A stretch of 64,000 nt of DNA from Ceratobasidium sp. AG-K. Taxonomy: Eukaryota > Basidiomycota > Agaricomycetes > Cantharellales > Ceratobasidiaceae. Position numbers and translations under genes: made by a program. Positions 45,130 to 57,169 of this stretch are shown here, piece by piece (positions within the stretch are counted from its first letter, which is position 1; every line of letters starts with the position of its first letter). Below the pieces are notes generated by a model. It had not been told where the DNA came from. It was given only the letters and a program-made list of their open reading frames with translations, and searched no databases. The stretch spans positions 2,108,001 through 2,172,000 of the forward strand of contig JAWNGF010000009.1 of assembly GCA_037039685.1 (NCBI GenBank). Direction: 5' to 3'.

Positions 45130-46567
45130 TTGGGAAATTGGAAGCAGTCTGTAAACAAAATATATCTTTTTTCCACCAAATATGTAGACCAGCTTCGTGT
45201 CCCCATCATGATTGAAAGCCTGAAAAACCTTATTACTGTGGCCATGATTGACTCAGGGGCATTGGGAAACTTCATTAACTCCGAATATGTAAAGAAACAC
45301 AAAATCCCAACAAAAAAGAAAAAGACAGCAAGAAGGGTCCAGGTGATAGATGGACAACCAATAGCAAATGGTTTAATCAACAGGGAATGCACCTTCCAAG
45401 TCATTATGAACAATCATGTAGAAGAAATTACTTGCAATATCGCACTGTTAGGCCGACACACTGTGGTTCTTGGTATTCCCTGGCTGAAAAAGCATAACCC
45501 AAAAATTGATTGGGCAGTGGGGACGTTGGAATTTGACTCAGATTACTGCAAGACAGAATGCCTATATGAGGACTGCAATGCCATAGAAGGGGGGGTAGTT
45601 GGTCAGCTTCCTGACAAATACATGGAATTCAAGGATGTTTTTGTTTCCAAAGAAGTGGACAAACTACCACCACACCAACCATATGACCTCAAAATTGAGT
45701 TGGAACCCAGTGCAAAACCCAAGATTGGTGTGGTATATTCCCTCACAAAGGAAGAAGATCAAATCTTGAGAAAATGGATTGACAAAAATTTGGATAAGGG
45801 ATTTATTGTTCCTTCCACATCCCAATGGGCATCACCAGTAATGTTTGTCAAATGGCACAACATAGAAGACGTTCCCCGACCCCCAATATTGTGCATGGAT
45901 TACCAATACCTAAACAGCCAAACCAAGAAAAACCACTATCCACTGCCTAGAACTGATGATCTTATTGAACGTGTCAAAGGCGCCAAGATCTTCACAAAAC
46001 TTGATCTGAAATCTGGGTACAACCTGGTCAGGGTAGCAGACAAAGATGTTCACAAAACAGTGTTCAGAACCAAATATGGGCTATTTGAAACAAAAGTCAT
46101 GCCTTTTGGTCTCACTAATGCACCAGCCACTTTCCAAAATATGATGGACACCAAGTTCAGGGACATCAAAGGGGTGTACATGGAAATCTACATTGATGAT
46201 ATCTTAATCTTCTCCAAAAATCCTGAAGAACATCCCATGCATGTGATGGAGGTCCTGCGCCGCCTACAACGCCTGGGTCTCTATTGTTCCCTCAAGAAGT
46301 GCTCTTTTCATGTCCTTAAGGTTGACTACCTAGGGCTAGTCATATCAGGAGAGCTGGTTGAGATGCCAGAGGAGAAAATTGCAACAATCAAAAAGTGGCC
46401 AACACCCAAGAACGTTACAGATGTGCAGACGTTCCTAGGATTTGCAAACTTCTACTGGCATTTTATTCGAAATTATACCCACATAGTATGACCCCTGTAT
46501 AATTTGACTATGAAAACAAAGCAATGGGAATGGGGGATGGAAGTGGAACTTGCCTTCCAGGGATTAA
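45130..46567 (+). pseudogene. Element J pol: protease and RT, cut at an LTR
   Basis: Protease MIDSGALGNFIN, RT KLDLKSGYNLV and YIDDILIFS, then FANFYWHFI. A TGA at 46489-46491 (before PLYNLT) fits a lost CGA Arg. The frame continues a further 75 nt into RNase H sequence and is cut by the F LTR at 46568. RNase H and integrase are missing. It is a relative of the A/B family by the shared VIDG and PWLKKHNPKIDW motifs. Confidence 0.85.
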
Positions 46568-46982
46568 TGTCCTGACTTGGGTCAATTAGGTATATAAGAG
46601 GTTAAGGGGTTTGACTTAGACAAGTCTTAGAACCCAAGGATTAGTGATAGTTAAGAGGATTGATTGAACAAGTCCTAGTGGAGAGGAGGTCAAGCCTTGT
46701 TGTTAACCGGCTTGACCTCTGGGTTTATATACATGAGGGATCCATGCCACGTCATTACATATCAGTGTGGGAAAGCTGAGTACAACCAATGATAAGCAAG
46801 ATAAGAGATATGACTCGACATTCTGGAAGTTCCGGAAGCTTTCACCAATATCAAATGAAAAGACAAATACATCACATGATACAAGTTAAGCGCCAGAGGA
46901 CATTTGTACCAAAAAAGGAAAGTGTTCGGAAAAAAAGATATAAAATCAGAATAAAATGTCTGAGCTTAGTCAGCTCATGACA
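46568..46982 (-). repeat. Element F 3' LTR
   Basis: 415 bp, TGTCATGAGC...GTCAGGACA in element sense. Its left flank ATTAA borders the truncated J pol. Confidence 0.92.
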
Positions 46983-46992
46983 TTACCCCCTC

Positions 46993-47705
46993 CTAAGGGC
47001 CTGGCGCAGTGGGATGGAGTCTGTGGAATTTATCAACTAGTTCAGGAGCATTCTTGAGGTCTTCCTTTGATTGCCAAGAATTGTCTGCATGAGAGTATCC
47101 TTTCCATTTGACGTAATAGTGGAGTTGACAACAAATTTTCTTGGAGTTAAGGATCTCCTCCACTTCCCACTCTTCTTCTCCTTCTTGTGTGACAATAGGG
47201 GGTGGTTGAGCAGGTTTGCAACCATGGGGATCAGGGTGGAATTTTTTAAGCAGCATGATGTGGAAGACAGGATGAATCTTCATTGATTCTGGTAGTTCCA
47301 GTCTAAAGGCATGAGTCCCTACTTTTTCCAGTACATTGTAAGGGCCTAAAAATTTGTGGGAGAGTTTTGCTGAAGGTCTGTCTGTGGATATGTTTTGATG
47401 ATTAAGCCAGACTTTATCTCCAGGGTTTATCTCTTCTGGTTCTTTGGCTCCTTTATCAAAGTAGTGTTTGAAGGACTGGTTTGCTAGAATAAGGGCAGCT
47501 TTGACTTCATCATATCCTTTCAACAGGAATTCTGCATGGACATCAGCTTCAGGGACAGCATAGTCTGATTCTTCCCCAATGTTCATTCTAGGGTTGAAAC
47601 CTTGGCAGATTTGGAAGGGGGTTTTGCCAGTAGATGCTTGGATTCCATTGTTGTAAGCAAATTCTGCCATAGGGAGCAGGGCCACCCAGTCATTTTGCCT
47701 ATGGT
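46993..47705 (-). pseudogene. Element F pol, 3' part (integrase C-terminus and chromodomain)
   Basis: Open from the integrase third catalytic region (LLPMAEFAYNNGIQ) to a chromodomain (YYVKWKGYSHADNSW). It is nearly identical to A/B pol. It is broken at 47705 by element G within the codons for FVNH/RQNDW. Confidence 0.9.
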
Positions 47706-48161
47706 TGTTGTGAGCCAGCTCCCTCCATCAGACTCGTCTGTTGCTCCCCTGTCTGTAACTTGTCTTGTATTGTCTTTCTGTTCCCTGTGCTGCGTTGCCA
47801 CGTTCTTGTGGTTGTTCTGTTACATTGTGTAACGCAGCTGTGCTATTGTATGAGTCATGTCTGTTCATACAGCATGACTCACATGGACACTCCTGACTGG
47901 TTGACTGCTTTGACTCATGTGGCTGTGTTCTGTATGACTTGGCTGCCTTTTGAATATATATAGAGGACCAACAAGCCTGGGATCCCCAGCTTGTTTTGTC
48001 TTGTCAAAACATCCCTTTTGAGTGATGCTTAGAACCACCCCTACCCTTTAGAGCCTACAGACACTTAAGTGTGTTGCGGTTCAAGAGGTCACTTAGGTCT
48101 TAGTGCCATCCACTCTCCCTCACAGCTTGTCTCATAGCCACCCAAGAAGTAGCTTACAACA
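47706..48161 (+). repeat. Element G 5' LTR
   Basis: 456 bp, TGTTGTGAGCC...GCTTACAACA. TATA sequence GAATATATATAG at 47953. AGCTTGTTTTGT at 47988-47999 lies at the expected RNA start, about 30 nt downstream. Confidence 0.93.
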
Positions 48162-48163
48162 TT

Positions 48164-48175
48164 ACAAAACAAGCT
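48164..48175 (+). promoter_or_regulatory. Primer-binding site of element G, self-priming type
   Basis: ACAAAACAAGCT, two bases after the 5' LTR, is the exact reverse complement of AGCTTGTTTTGT at 47988-47999 in the LTR, downstream of the TATA box. This matches the Tf1 self-priming mechanism. No tRNA-type PBS (TGG start) is seen. Confidence 0.78.
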
Positions 48176-49021
48176 TAAAAAAAAAACAATCATGTCCATT
48201 CAGGAGGACACGGGATCACGCCTCTCAACACCATTATCAACAAGGAGAGGACCAAGTAGGGCTGCAAGACCCATGAGTTCCCTCAACAAACAAGATATTG
48301 CACAAGCACGGGCCAGAGGACCAGCTAGGTCTTGCCCACAAAGCCAAGCTTCTATGCCTGGAACATTCAACACCAAGAACGTGTCAGTCATTCAGGAAGA
48401 ACCTACCATTGGTACCAGGGAACCAGGGGATATTACCAACGATCCCACACCAATCACAATTCAAATCCCAATCTCTAACGCAAGTCCAGGCCCCTCACGA
48501 CCACTATGGCCTATAGGATCCAGAAGACAGTTTTTTTCCCCCCAACCTGAAGCTCTCGGAGGTGTATCTCTGGTTCCTATCAGACCGCCACCCACGCCAC
48601 ACATTTCCCTCACTCCTCAAGTGCCCCAGATTGGGGGAACTATTACCAATGCTGGCCCAGTCCCAATAAGCTCTCAGGCCATGACACCAGTTAACCCAGC
48701 ACTGCCATACGTACCACAAGGGTATTCCCAGCAAACCACAGCAACTGAAGGACAAGGCGCCCCTGTGATTCCCAGCTCAAGTTCTAGTTCCAGTAGTAGA
48801 ACCGTGATTAGCAATCTTGATGACCTCAACAATCTTCACCTTGGAAGACACAATGCACTCTTAAGGATTATTGATGGAATGAGAATAACAATCGATAGAA
48901 GACTCAACGGTTTAGAACAATCCACTCAAGTGTTGGCTAACAACCAACAAATCTTCAATGATTCCATCAACAACCTACAAGGAACCCTCACAGACATCCT
49001 TAACACCGCACAAAACAGTGA

Positions 49022-49573
49022 TGTCGTGACCCATGTACGACATCCTTGGACTCTGGCTGTGTGGCTCGGACTCTGGCGCCCTAAGCACCCAATGTACAAT
49101 GTATGGCCCTCTCCTGCGTTTAGTGCAGTGTATGGATGATGTGTCACCTTGGCCCATATGGCCTTGCTGTCTTCGGGATCTTTCCCTTGGAAGGATTGTG
49201 CTTCTGGAATGTTCTTCCAGAAGTACTTTGAGTTTGCTGACTGATACTGGCGCCTGATTGGCCAGTTTATGTATCATACCACTTTGAGGCATTTTTGCCT
49301 CATGCTATATATACTGGCTTGCAAGCATGGACTCACTCCAGCTTGCTTTGCCTTGTCATCTCTCCCCTCAGAGTGCACTCTAAGTCCCAAAGGCCTTACA
49401 GCCTTTGTCTCTCATCTAAGTGGGCCTTTGGCCATCATCAGTATTGATGCTAAGGTTGCACTAGCAACTTAGCAAACGGTCTAAGGAGCCTATAAGGCAT
49501 ATCAAGGCCAGTCTCTACAACTAAGGCAAGAACGGTCACTGTTGTTGGTCAACCAGTATAGAGGGTTGCAACA
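49022..49573 (+). repeat. Element H 5' LTR
   Basis: 552 bp, TGTCGTGACCC...GGTTGCAACA. TATA sequence CTATATATA at 49314, with the presumed RNA start near AGCTTGCTTTGC (49340-49351). Confidence 0.95.
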
Positions 49574-49575
49574 TT

Positions 49576-49587
49576 GCAAAGCAAGCT
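49576..49587 (+). promoter_or_regulatory. Primer-binding site of element H, self-priming type
   Basis: GCAAAGCAAGCT, two bases after the 5' LTR, is the exact reverse complement of AGCTTGCTTTGC at 49340-49351, about 26 nt downstream of the TATA box. In the 3' LTR one base of this copy has changed (GCTTGATTTGC), so only the 5' LTR now matches. Confidence 0.78.
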
Positions 49588-49632
49588 TCAACTGCAAGCC
49601 ACAAGAAAACACAATATAGTCACGTGACTACC

Positions 49633-51780
49633 ATGGACTCTACAAGACCCTCCTCAAGAGCGGAAATGGAACAGCTACACTCACGGATACAGGAGGTACA
49701 AATGAACCCAACACAAAGGGCTAGACCTTCACCCAAATTTACAGAATCATTGAGACCACAACAACAGTCTAGACCACCCAGTGCTGGAACTGTCCCAGGA
49801 GGCTTGGGAAATATTGGGGAAAACTCGGCCGAAGTAGAAGACACTACACTGGGAACAATAACAATACCCAACACAACGGGAACTGAGCCACCGGCGCCAA
49901 TAACAATAACCGTCCCAATCATTGAATCACCATGGGCTGAACAAAGGATACAGATTGTTGGTGACCAACCAAGAAATGCCGCACCAGGCCCTTCACATCC
50001 CAGGATAACTGTACAAAGGTCACCACTGACTTTCTCAGCTATCCATCACAAATCCAATAGCAACAACATAGGAAACCCTATGCCAAGACTTGACTATGTA
50101 AAGGGAGACAACGCTTCTTCAGTACCATCTAGATCGGTATTGTGCACCAGCGCAAGTGGGTCAATTGAAACAACATCAATTGATAGAATCATCCAAAGGA
50201 ACCAGCAAATTGTCAACACAGAAGGCAGAGAAGTGGAAGTCTTCCAGGCCATCTATGACAGAATACAGAGAGAATACATGGAAAACAACACAATCATGGC
50301 AGCAAGAATTGAGACCCTGGAACAAAGGTGGGACACTCAAATCGCTGACACAACTAACTCCTTACAGATACTTGAACGTATTGGGCGACAAACCAAAGAT
50401 ACAGTCAATATCTTCTTAGAAAGGATTGGAACTGTGGAAACTGTCATGCAGCAAGTCCAGAACCAAATAGTCACAGCAACAAACACTATGGAACAAATTG
50501 ACCAAACAACTGGTCGCCATCAAGCAGGTATCAATCTGTCCATCAACGGACAAAATACCCAACTAGAAACAATGGAGGCAACAATCCAAGCCCTGCAAAG
50601 GGGATACCAAACTACTACAGAAGCTCAACGACTAGCACTACTTGCCATGGCTACACACATTGAAAGGACAGAAACAACTGTAGACCAAATTGTGCTTGAC
50701 ATCCAAAACATTGGCGAGCAGCAGATGGATGATAGAGATGAGCAACGCTCACAGGAAAGTAGGAGAACACCACCTCCTCCCAATCCTCCATCTCCTCCAG
50801 CATTGTCCCCGGATCATGGACGGGGTGGACCAGGAAGAATGCCCAGTCCATCACCATCCCCACCCACTCTATCCTTCCATGTGGGAAATCAATCAGGACA
50901 TCAAGTACAACAAAGAGACCAAACTATCATCATCCAGACTCAGGGAGGAAATGGAGGCAGACCATCATCTAAACAGAAAATGCCAAAACCCTTTGATGGA
51001 ACAAGAGGAACGGCTGCTGAAACTTTTCTCTCACAAATGAAGGCCTACTTCCACATCAATGAGAACTACTACAACACTGATCTTAGCAAAATTGCCGCCT
51101 TCTTGATCAACATGAAAGAAGGGCAACCAGCAAATTGGGCACAACCTGCCCTGAACACCTATAACGATTGACGTCCCCATCTTTGGCTCACCAGCTGGGA
51201 TGAACTACAAACAGCTTTTATTGAACAATGGACAGATCCAGCTAAACAACTAGATGCCAAAACCAAACTACAGAAGCTCTACCAAAACAAGAGTGTGTCA
51301 GAATACATCACAGACTTCCGCCTTCTACAGCAAGACGTAGAATGGAACGAAGACGCTCTCATTGCATGCTTCCGACATGGCCTGCAACACACCATCAAAC
51401 AAGAACTCATAAGGGAAGAAATGTGTGACTACAACCGCCACAATGCAAGGACCTTGCACAATTGGATGCAGCTTGCACTCCAGGCCAAGCAACTGAATCT
51501 GACAAAATCAGACAAAGGAAAACAGAAGGATCAAAGGAAACCTCAAGGCCCAAATACCAGCAGAAATACTACCACCATCCAAGTCCCCAATGAAGAAAAG
51601 GAACACCGCAAGAAGGAGAACCTGTGCATCAAATGTGGCAAACCTAACCATATGATGAAGGATTGCTGCACAGGATGGACCTACATTGACAAAGGGAAAC
51701 AACCAATCAAAGGAAAAGCGGCAGAAGTCTCCGCTACCATTGAAGAGGTAGTCTCAACTGCCTCAGAGTCGGAAAACTAG
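49633..51780 (+). pseudogene. Element H gag
   Basis: The first ATG is at 49633 (the frame is open a little upstream). There is a proline-rich N-terminus, a long coiled coil (about 170-370), then a capsid-like region (MPKPFDGTRGTAAETFLSQM ... FIEQWTDPAKQLDAK). The knuckle is CIKCGKPNHMMKDC. One in-frame TGA at 51169-51171 (after NTYND) lies in the capsid. Without it the protein would be about 715 residues, long for a Gypsy gag. Confidence 0.87.
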
Positions 51781-51797
51781 ATAGGTGTCCTTGCACC

Positions 51798-54700
51798 GTG
51801 TCTAGTGATACCTTGAACAAACCTCTATCAAATGTATATTACTGCAAAGCATTGAATGAATCACCCATGGTATATACAAAGATAGAGGGAACCATGGATA
51901 AAACACCAACACTCATTGACTCAGGATCTACAAGAAACTTCATGGATATCAAGTATGCTAGGAGAAATAATCTCCCTCTCATTGAACTTCAAACTCCCAG
52001 AAGTGTCAAAATGATCAATGGAAAAATGGAGAAGGAAACTATACGCTTCTGAACTAAGGTCACCTTTGAGCTTCAAGGAAGAACCTTCATGCAAAAACTC
52101 TACTGCATGCCAACAGGAACACAACCTATGATACTGGGAATGATGTGGCTAAAAGAAGTCAACCCGGATATCACATGGGCACCCTTTGAAATCAATTGGC
52201 GTGACAATCTTATCCAAGCTAAGGCAGCTAAATTGGAAGGCCTACCAGAAGAACTACAGGACTACCAGGACGTCTTTGATGAAGAAAAATATGACCAGCT
52301 GCCAGAACATAGGGAATGGGATTGCACAATAGACCTCATCGAGGGAGCAGCACTGCCCAAATCCAGAAAGGCATACCCTCTTTCCCCAAGAGAAAGAGAA
52401 GCACAGAAGCAATATGTGAAAGAGGAATTGGCTTCAGGGGGAATAAGGCCAAGTAAATCCCCTATTGCTGCCGGAGCCTTCTTTGTGGAAAAGGCACTAA
52501 AACCGGGACAAGCTATACCCGACCTCCAAACAGTGATAGACTACACCAGAATAAATGCTATAACAATAGCTGATTGATACCCTGTGCCGCTTCTGGAAGA
52601 ACTACTTGATATCTTCAAGAAAACTGGGGAAGAACATGACAAAGAACTTTTCATTTCTACCCTAGATTTGAAGAATGGATTCTGGAACATCAGAATCAAG
52701 GAAGGAGACAAATGGAAAACAGCATTTAGAACAGTGGAAGGTCTCTTCAAATACACAGTAATGGGCATGGGACTAAAGAACACCCCATCTACCTTCCAAC
52801 AATACATGGACCACACTTTTAGATACAAGAAAGGGGTGTCTGTAGTTGTATACATTGACAACATCCTAGTCATTTCCAGAGGTCGCAAGAAACACACACA
52901 AGATCTCCAAGAAGTATTGGAACTCTTGCAAGAACATCATCTCTATGGGAACATCAAAAAATGCTACTTCTACCAGAAGAAAGCTGACTGGGTGGGATTT
53001 GTTGTGGACAAACATGGTATCTCCATGCACAAGGACAAAGTCAAAACTATCCAAGAATGGCCCACACCAAAAACAGTAAAACAACTCCAATCCTTCATCG
53101 GATTTGCAAACTTCTACCAAAGATTTGTTGTATCCTTCTCCTCTGTTGTAAAACCCTTGACTCAGCTCACTCATAAGGATAAGAAGTGGGAATGGGGAGA
53201 AGAGCATCATAAGGCATTTGAGGAACTCAAGCGACTAATTTCGGAAGAACCTGTCCTTGCGCACCCTGACAAGTTGAAGCAATACTACCTAGAAACCAAC
53301 GCCTCAGGGGTGGCAATGGGAGCAATATTGTCTCAATGACAATCAGATGGGTATTTGCATCCCATTGGCTTCTTATCAAAAAGCTTCAAACCAGCGGAGC
53401 TTAACTATGATACACATCATAAGGAGCTCCTAGCTATCATAGAAGCACTTACTCATTGGTGCATACACCTGGAAGGAACTAGTCTACCGGTAAACATATA
53501 CACCAATCACCGGAATCTCATATATTGGGGAAGTAATAGGAACTTCAACAGAAGACATGCATGATGGTACCTGCTCCTTAGCTCATATAATTATGAGATA
53601 CACTACCAACCCAGAAAAATGGGAACAAAACCCGATATCCTGTCTAGAAGAAGCAACCATGATGATATTCCCAATGCAGAACAAGTAATGATTGCCGCCA
53701 AAACCTTCAAAGGTTTTTCAGCAGACCTAGGGGTGGATATCATATCAGACATCAAGGAAGGGCAGGAAGAAGATGAAAATCTCAGAACCCTTATCACAAC
53801 AGTCAAGGGAAAGGAGGATCTGCCTCCCACAGTCAAAAAGCAATTCAAGGACTATGAGTACAACAAAGATCTCCTCTGGTACCAGGGGAAGATTGTCGTC
53901 CCTGAAGATAAGGATGTGCACCTAAACATCCTACAACTACACCATGATAGTCCAATAGCGGGACATCAAGGACAAGCAAGGACACTTGAGCTTGTAGCAA
54001 GAAAATACTACTGGCCTGGCATGAAGGCACAAATCAATAGATATGTGGACACAGGTGAAGTATGCCAAAGGGGGAAGGGACACAAACAACCAGTCCCACT
54101 CAAACCCTTGCTGATACCAGAGAAGCCTTGGGAAGATATTGCATATGACTTCATCATCAAACTACCCAAGTCAGAAGGGAAGGATAGCATCCTTGTGGTA
54201 GTGGATCGCTTCTCAAGGATGGCACATTTCATTGCATGCAATGAAAGCACCAACTTGGAACAGCTAGCTGAGATCTTTGTGCAGAACATGTGGCGTATCC
54301 ATGGGCTCCCCAAAACAACAGTCTCTGATAGGGGAACTACCTTCAAATCACACTTCCTGGAGGCAGTGTATAAGCAACTAGGAATACACCCCACTTTTAG
54401 CACGGCCTTTCATCTGCAAACTGATGGGCTAGCCAAAAACACAAACAAGTGGCTAGAAGGATTCCTAAGAATCTTTTGCAACTATAACCAAGACGACTGG
54501 GCTAAATGGCTACCTATTGCGGAATTTTGTCACAACAATCACATCAATAGGACAACTGGCAAAACTCCTTTCAAAGTGGTCTTTGGAAAGAACCCCAAAT
54601 GGTCCATAGAGGAATATGTCACTGAATCACCAGAAGGGAACCAGTGGACGGAAAATCTGAACGCTGTATGGGAAGAAACAAAAGCAATGATGGAATACCA

Positions 54701-55550
54701 CACAATCACTGAAGAAACTCCTAAACAACAATACAAGGAAGGCAATCACGTATGGCTCCTTACCAAGGACTTCAAGACCACACGTCCCACTAAGAAGTTG
54801 GACGATAAGAAAACTGGTCCTTTCAAGATAACAAAGGTCATGGGAACACACACTTATCAGCTGGACCTCCCAAAGAGTGTGCAAAAACACAATGTCTTCA
54901 ATGGTACCTTCCTTTCTCCCTACAAGGAAGATAAGGACTTCGGAAGAAACCAACCCCAACCACCGCCAATAACAACGGAAGAAGGGGAGGAAGAATACAA
55001 AGTCAAGAAGATTGTTGGATGGTATCAAGATCCTGATGGGCTAAAATACCGCATCCAATGGAAGGGATATAGCGCCCAGGAAGACACAGAAGAACAAGTG
55101 GAAAAATTTGCCAAAATGACAGAACTGCTAAGGAGATTCCAGAAGGACTTCCCATTGGCACCAATTCTGCTGAATATCAAACCACACATGAAATTGTTGA
55201 AGGATAAAAAGACAAGAGCCAGAGCAGCAGAAATCATCACTCCAGCTACTCAACTCACTCAACCGAACTCACTCTTCCAAGCCCAACACCAACAACCTTT
55301 TTTAACTAAAACATACCTGCTGTCCGCATCTCAAAGGCTGCCATCCGCACTGCCCGCCGGGCCAACGCCCCACCACCGCCTTTGGCAGGGCCCTCCGACT
55401 CGCCGGACAGGGCAAATACGCCGTCATCAACTGGGGGACTGCCCCTTGGTCCTTCATCAAGGCCAAGGAATTGGCCAAGATCCTGGACCCAGGATGTGGA
55501 CTGGGGTATATCCCTATCAAGAAGCGCGACGGGCTCAGCTGGATGGCTGA
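51798..55550 (+). pseudogene. Element H pol: protease, RT, RNase H, integrase, chromodomain
   Basis: A single frame throughout, with TGA stops at 52050, 52575, 53337 and 53562. All fit former CGA Arg (for example D-stop-YPVP and HA-stop-W). The protease is LIDSGSTRNFMD. The RT box is YIDNILVIS, where the second catalytic Asp is Asn. RNase H reads ETNASG instead of ETDASG. Integrase has GHQGQARTLEL, VVVDRFSRMAHF and SDRGTTFKSHF. Near the end a chromodomain (YRIQWKGYSAQEDT) is followed by a long tail overlapping the accessory ORF. The lost Asp residues and stops make it inactive. There is no ATG at the start; it lies in the -1 frame relative to gag. Confidence 0.88.
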
Positions 55551-56577
55551 CCTCAAGTCTCTCTAGCAGGACGACTATGGCAAAATGTTGTGGGTGGGGC
55601 AACCTGATGCAAAGCCCCTCAACCATGCCGCCCTTAAGCGGCACAAGCTCTATACCTGCCAAGGATGCATTGGTCACACAGTGCACAACGTGGTGCTCAA
55701 AAGTGGGGACACCTGGGATGTCAACACTGGGTATGAGTGGCAAGAGGACGGATGGTGGAAGCAAAGCAACAACCCCCGCCTCCATATCAAAGCCAAGCAA
55801 TGGGAAGCCGGAGTGGCCTGGATGCGGGCCAAGTCGGACACTGAGTCTGGATGGGACGTCAACATCCCCAAGGCCAAACCCAGTATGCCAAACCCCCTCA
55901 CATCTAGCAACTACTCATACCTGCCTACCACAACAGAAGCCGACAACAATTGGCCTGCACTGGAGCAGGCCAAAAGTAGTTGAGCAACCTGGGGACCGAG
56001 CCCTGCTCCCACTGCCACCGAGCCCCCTTTTGGGGAGCGCCCCGAAGACGACCCTCCTATGCGGCGGTCCTCCGGGACCCCCCCTGCACCCACAGTCCCT
56101 GCTCCCTCCCTTGCAGCCAATGAGCTGCCCACCCCTCCCAAAATCCCCGCCAATCCCTTGCTGCTTGAGCAGCAATTCAATGAAGCAATGGAGCGGGCTC
56201 GGGCTCAAATTGAGCGCCTCATGGCCAAGGTCAAGCGGGAACTCAATGACACACCCCCAGCCCCTGCCCACAATAGGATACCATGCAACACTGAGGTCCT
56301 TGAGGCCTACGGAATGGTCCAGTGGGGGGAACTCTCCCCCTCCGCACTTGAGCGTTGGTGCAATGCATGCCAGGAGGCCTGGGTCAACAGGGAGCGCCAG
56401 TCCCTGCTTGAACGGGAATGACAATGCTCCCAGGCTCTCTCCCAACTGCTGCAGCGGGAGCAGGACTTTGAGCAGGCCAAATGGGACGCAATGAACACGT
56501 GTCTGGAGGAGGACATGTGGGCCCTAGCGGAACAAGAAGGATGGGTGGCGATCAAGGAATGGATTGCCCAAAAGTAG
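55310..56577 (+). pseudogene. Element H 3' accessory ORF with CxxC motif
   Basis: Downstream of integrase and in another frame than pol. The frame from about 55390 to 56577 reads AVINWGTAPWSFIKAKELAK, then MLWVGQ, LYTCQGCIGHTVHNVVL, a Trp-rich stretch (WDVNTGYEWQEDGWWKQ), a proline-rich linker and a C-terminal coiled coil (QQFNEAMERARAQIERLMAK). Stops at 55564 (TAG), 55981 and 56419 (TGA) break it. A probable frameshift near 55385 separates an N-terminal piece (IPAVRISKAAIRTA). It resembles the accessory ORF of element G. No known domain is recognised. An envelope-like or regulatory role is only a guess. Confidence 0.6.
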
Positions 56578-56617
56578 GCGTGCGCGGTCCCCTATGCCCA
56601 ACCTAAAAGGGGGGCAA

Positions 56618-57169
56618 TGTCGTGACCCATGTACAACATCCTTGGACTCTGGCTGTGTGGCTCGGACTCTGGCGCCCTAGTCACCCAATGTACAATGTAT
56701 GGCCCTCTCCTGTGTTTAGTGCAGTGTATGGATGACGTGTCACCTTGGCCCATATGGCCTTGCTGTCTTTGGGATCTTTCCCTTGGAAGGATTGTGCTTC
56801 TGGAATGTTCTTCCAGAAGTACTTTGAGTTTGCTGACTGATACTGGCGCCTGATTGGCCAGTTTATGTATTGTACCACTTTGAGGCATTTTTGCCTCATG
56901 CTATATATACTGGCTTGCAAGCATGGACTCACTCCAGCTTGATTTGCCTTGTCATCTCTCCCCTCAGAGTGCACTCTAAGTCCCAAAGGCCTTACAGCCT
57001 TTGTCTCTCATCTAAGTGGGCCTTTGGCCATCATCAGTATCGACGCTAAGGCTGCACTAGCAACTTAGCAAACGGTCTAAGGAGCCTATAAGGCATATTG
57101 AGGCCAGTCTCTACAACTAAGGCAAGAATGGTCACTGTTGTTGGTCAACCGGTATAGAGGGTTGCGACA
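56618..57169 (+). repeat. Element H 3' LTR
   Basis: 552 bp, pair of 49022-49573, followed by target duplication AGTGA. Confidence 0.95.

Larger units (their letters stand above)
49022..57169 (+). mobile_element. Gypsy chromovirus element H (plus), inserted in G gag
   Basis: 8148 bp with 552-bp LTRs at each end (49022-49573 and 56618-57169) and target duplication AGTGA (49017-49021 and 57170-57174). Order is gag, pol, accessory ORF. The purine tract AAAAGGGGGGCAA precedes the 3' LTR. LTRs differ at roughly a dozen positions by eye, so it is older than B. Gag and pol contain several TGA stops. Confidence 0.95.

Noticed and set aside
55302..56494. Long frames overlapping the H accessory ORF on both strands (e.g. 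55382-56494 plus, 55915-56445 minus)
   Set aside because: Only the frame with the CQGC motif and the Trp-rich block is matched by element G; the others are GC-driven shadows. The frameshift near 55385 leaves some doubt for the first 80 nt.
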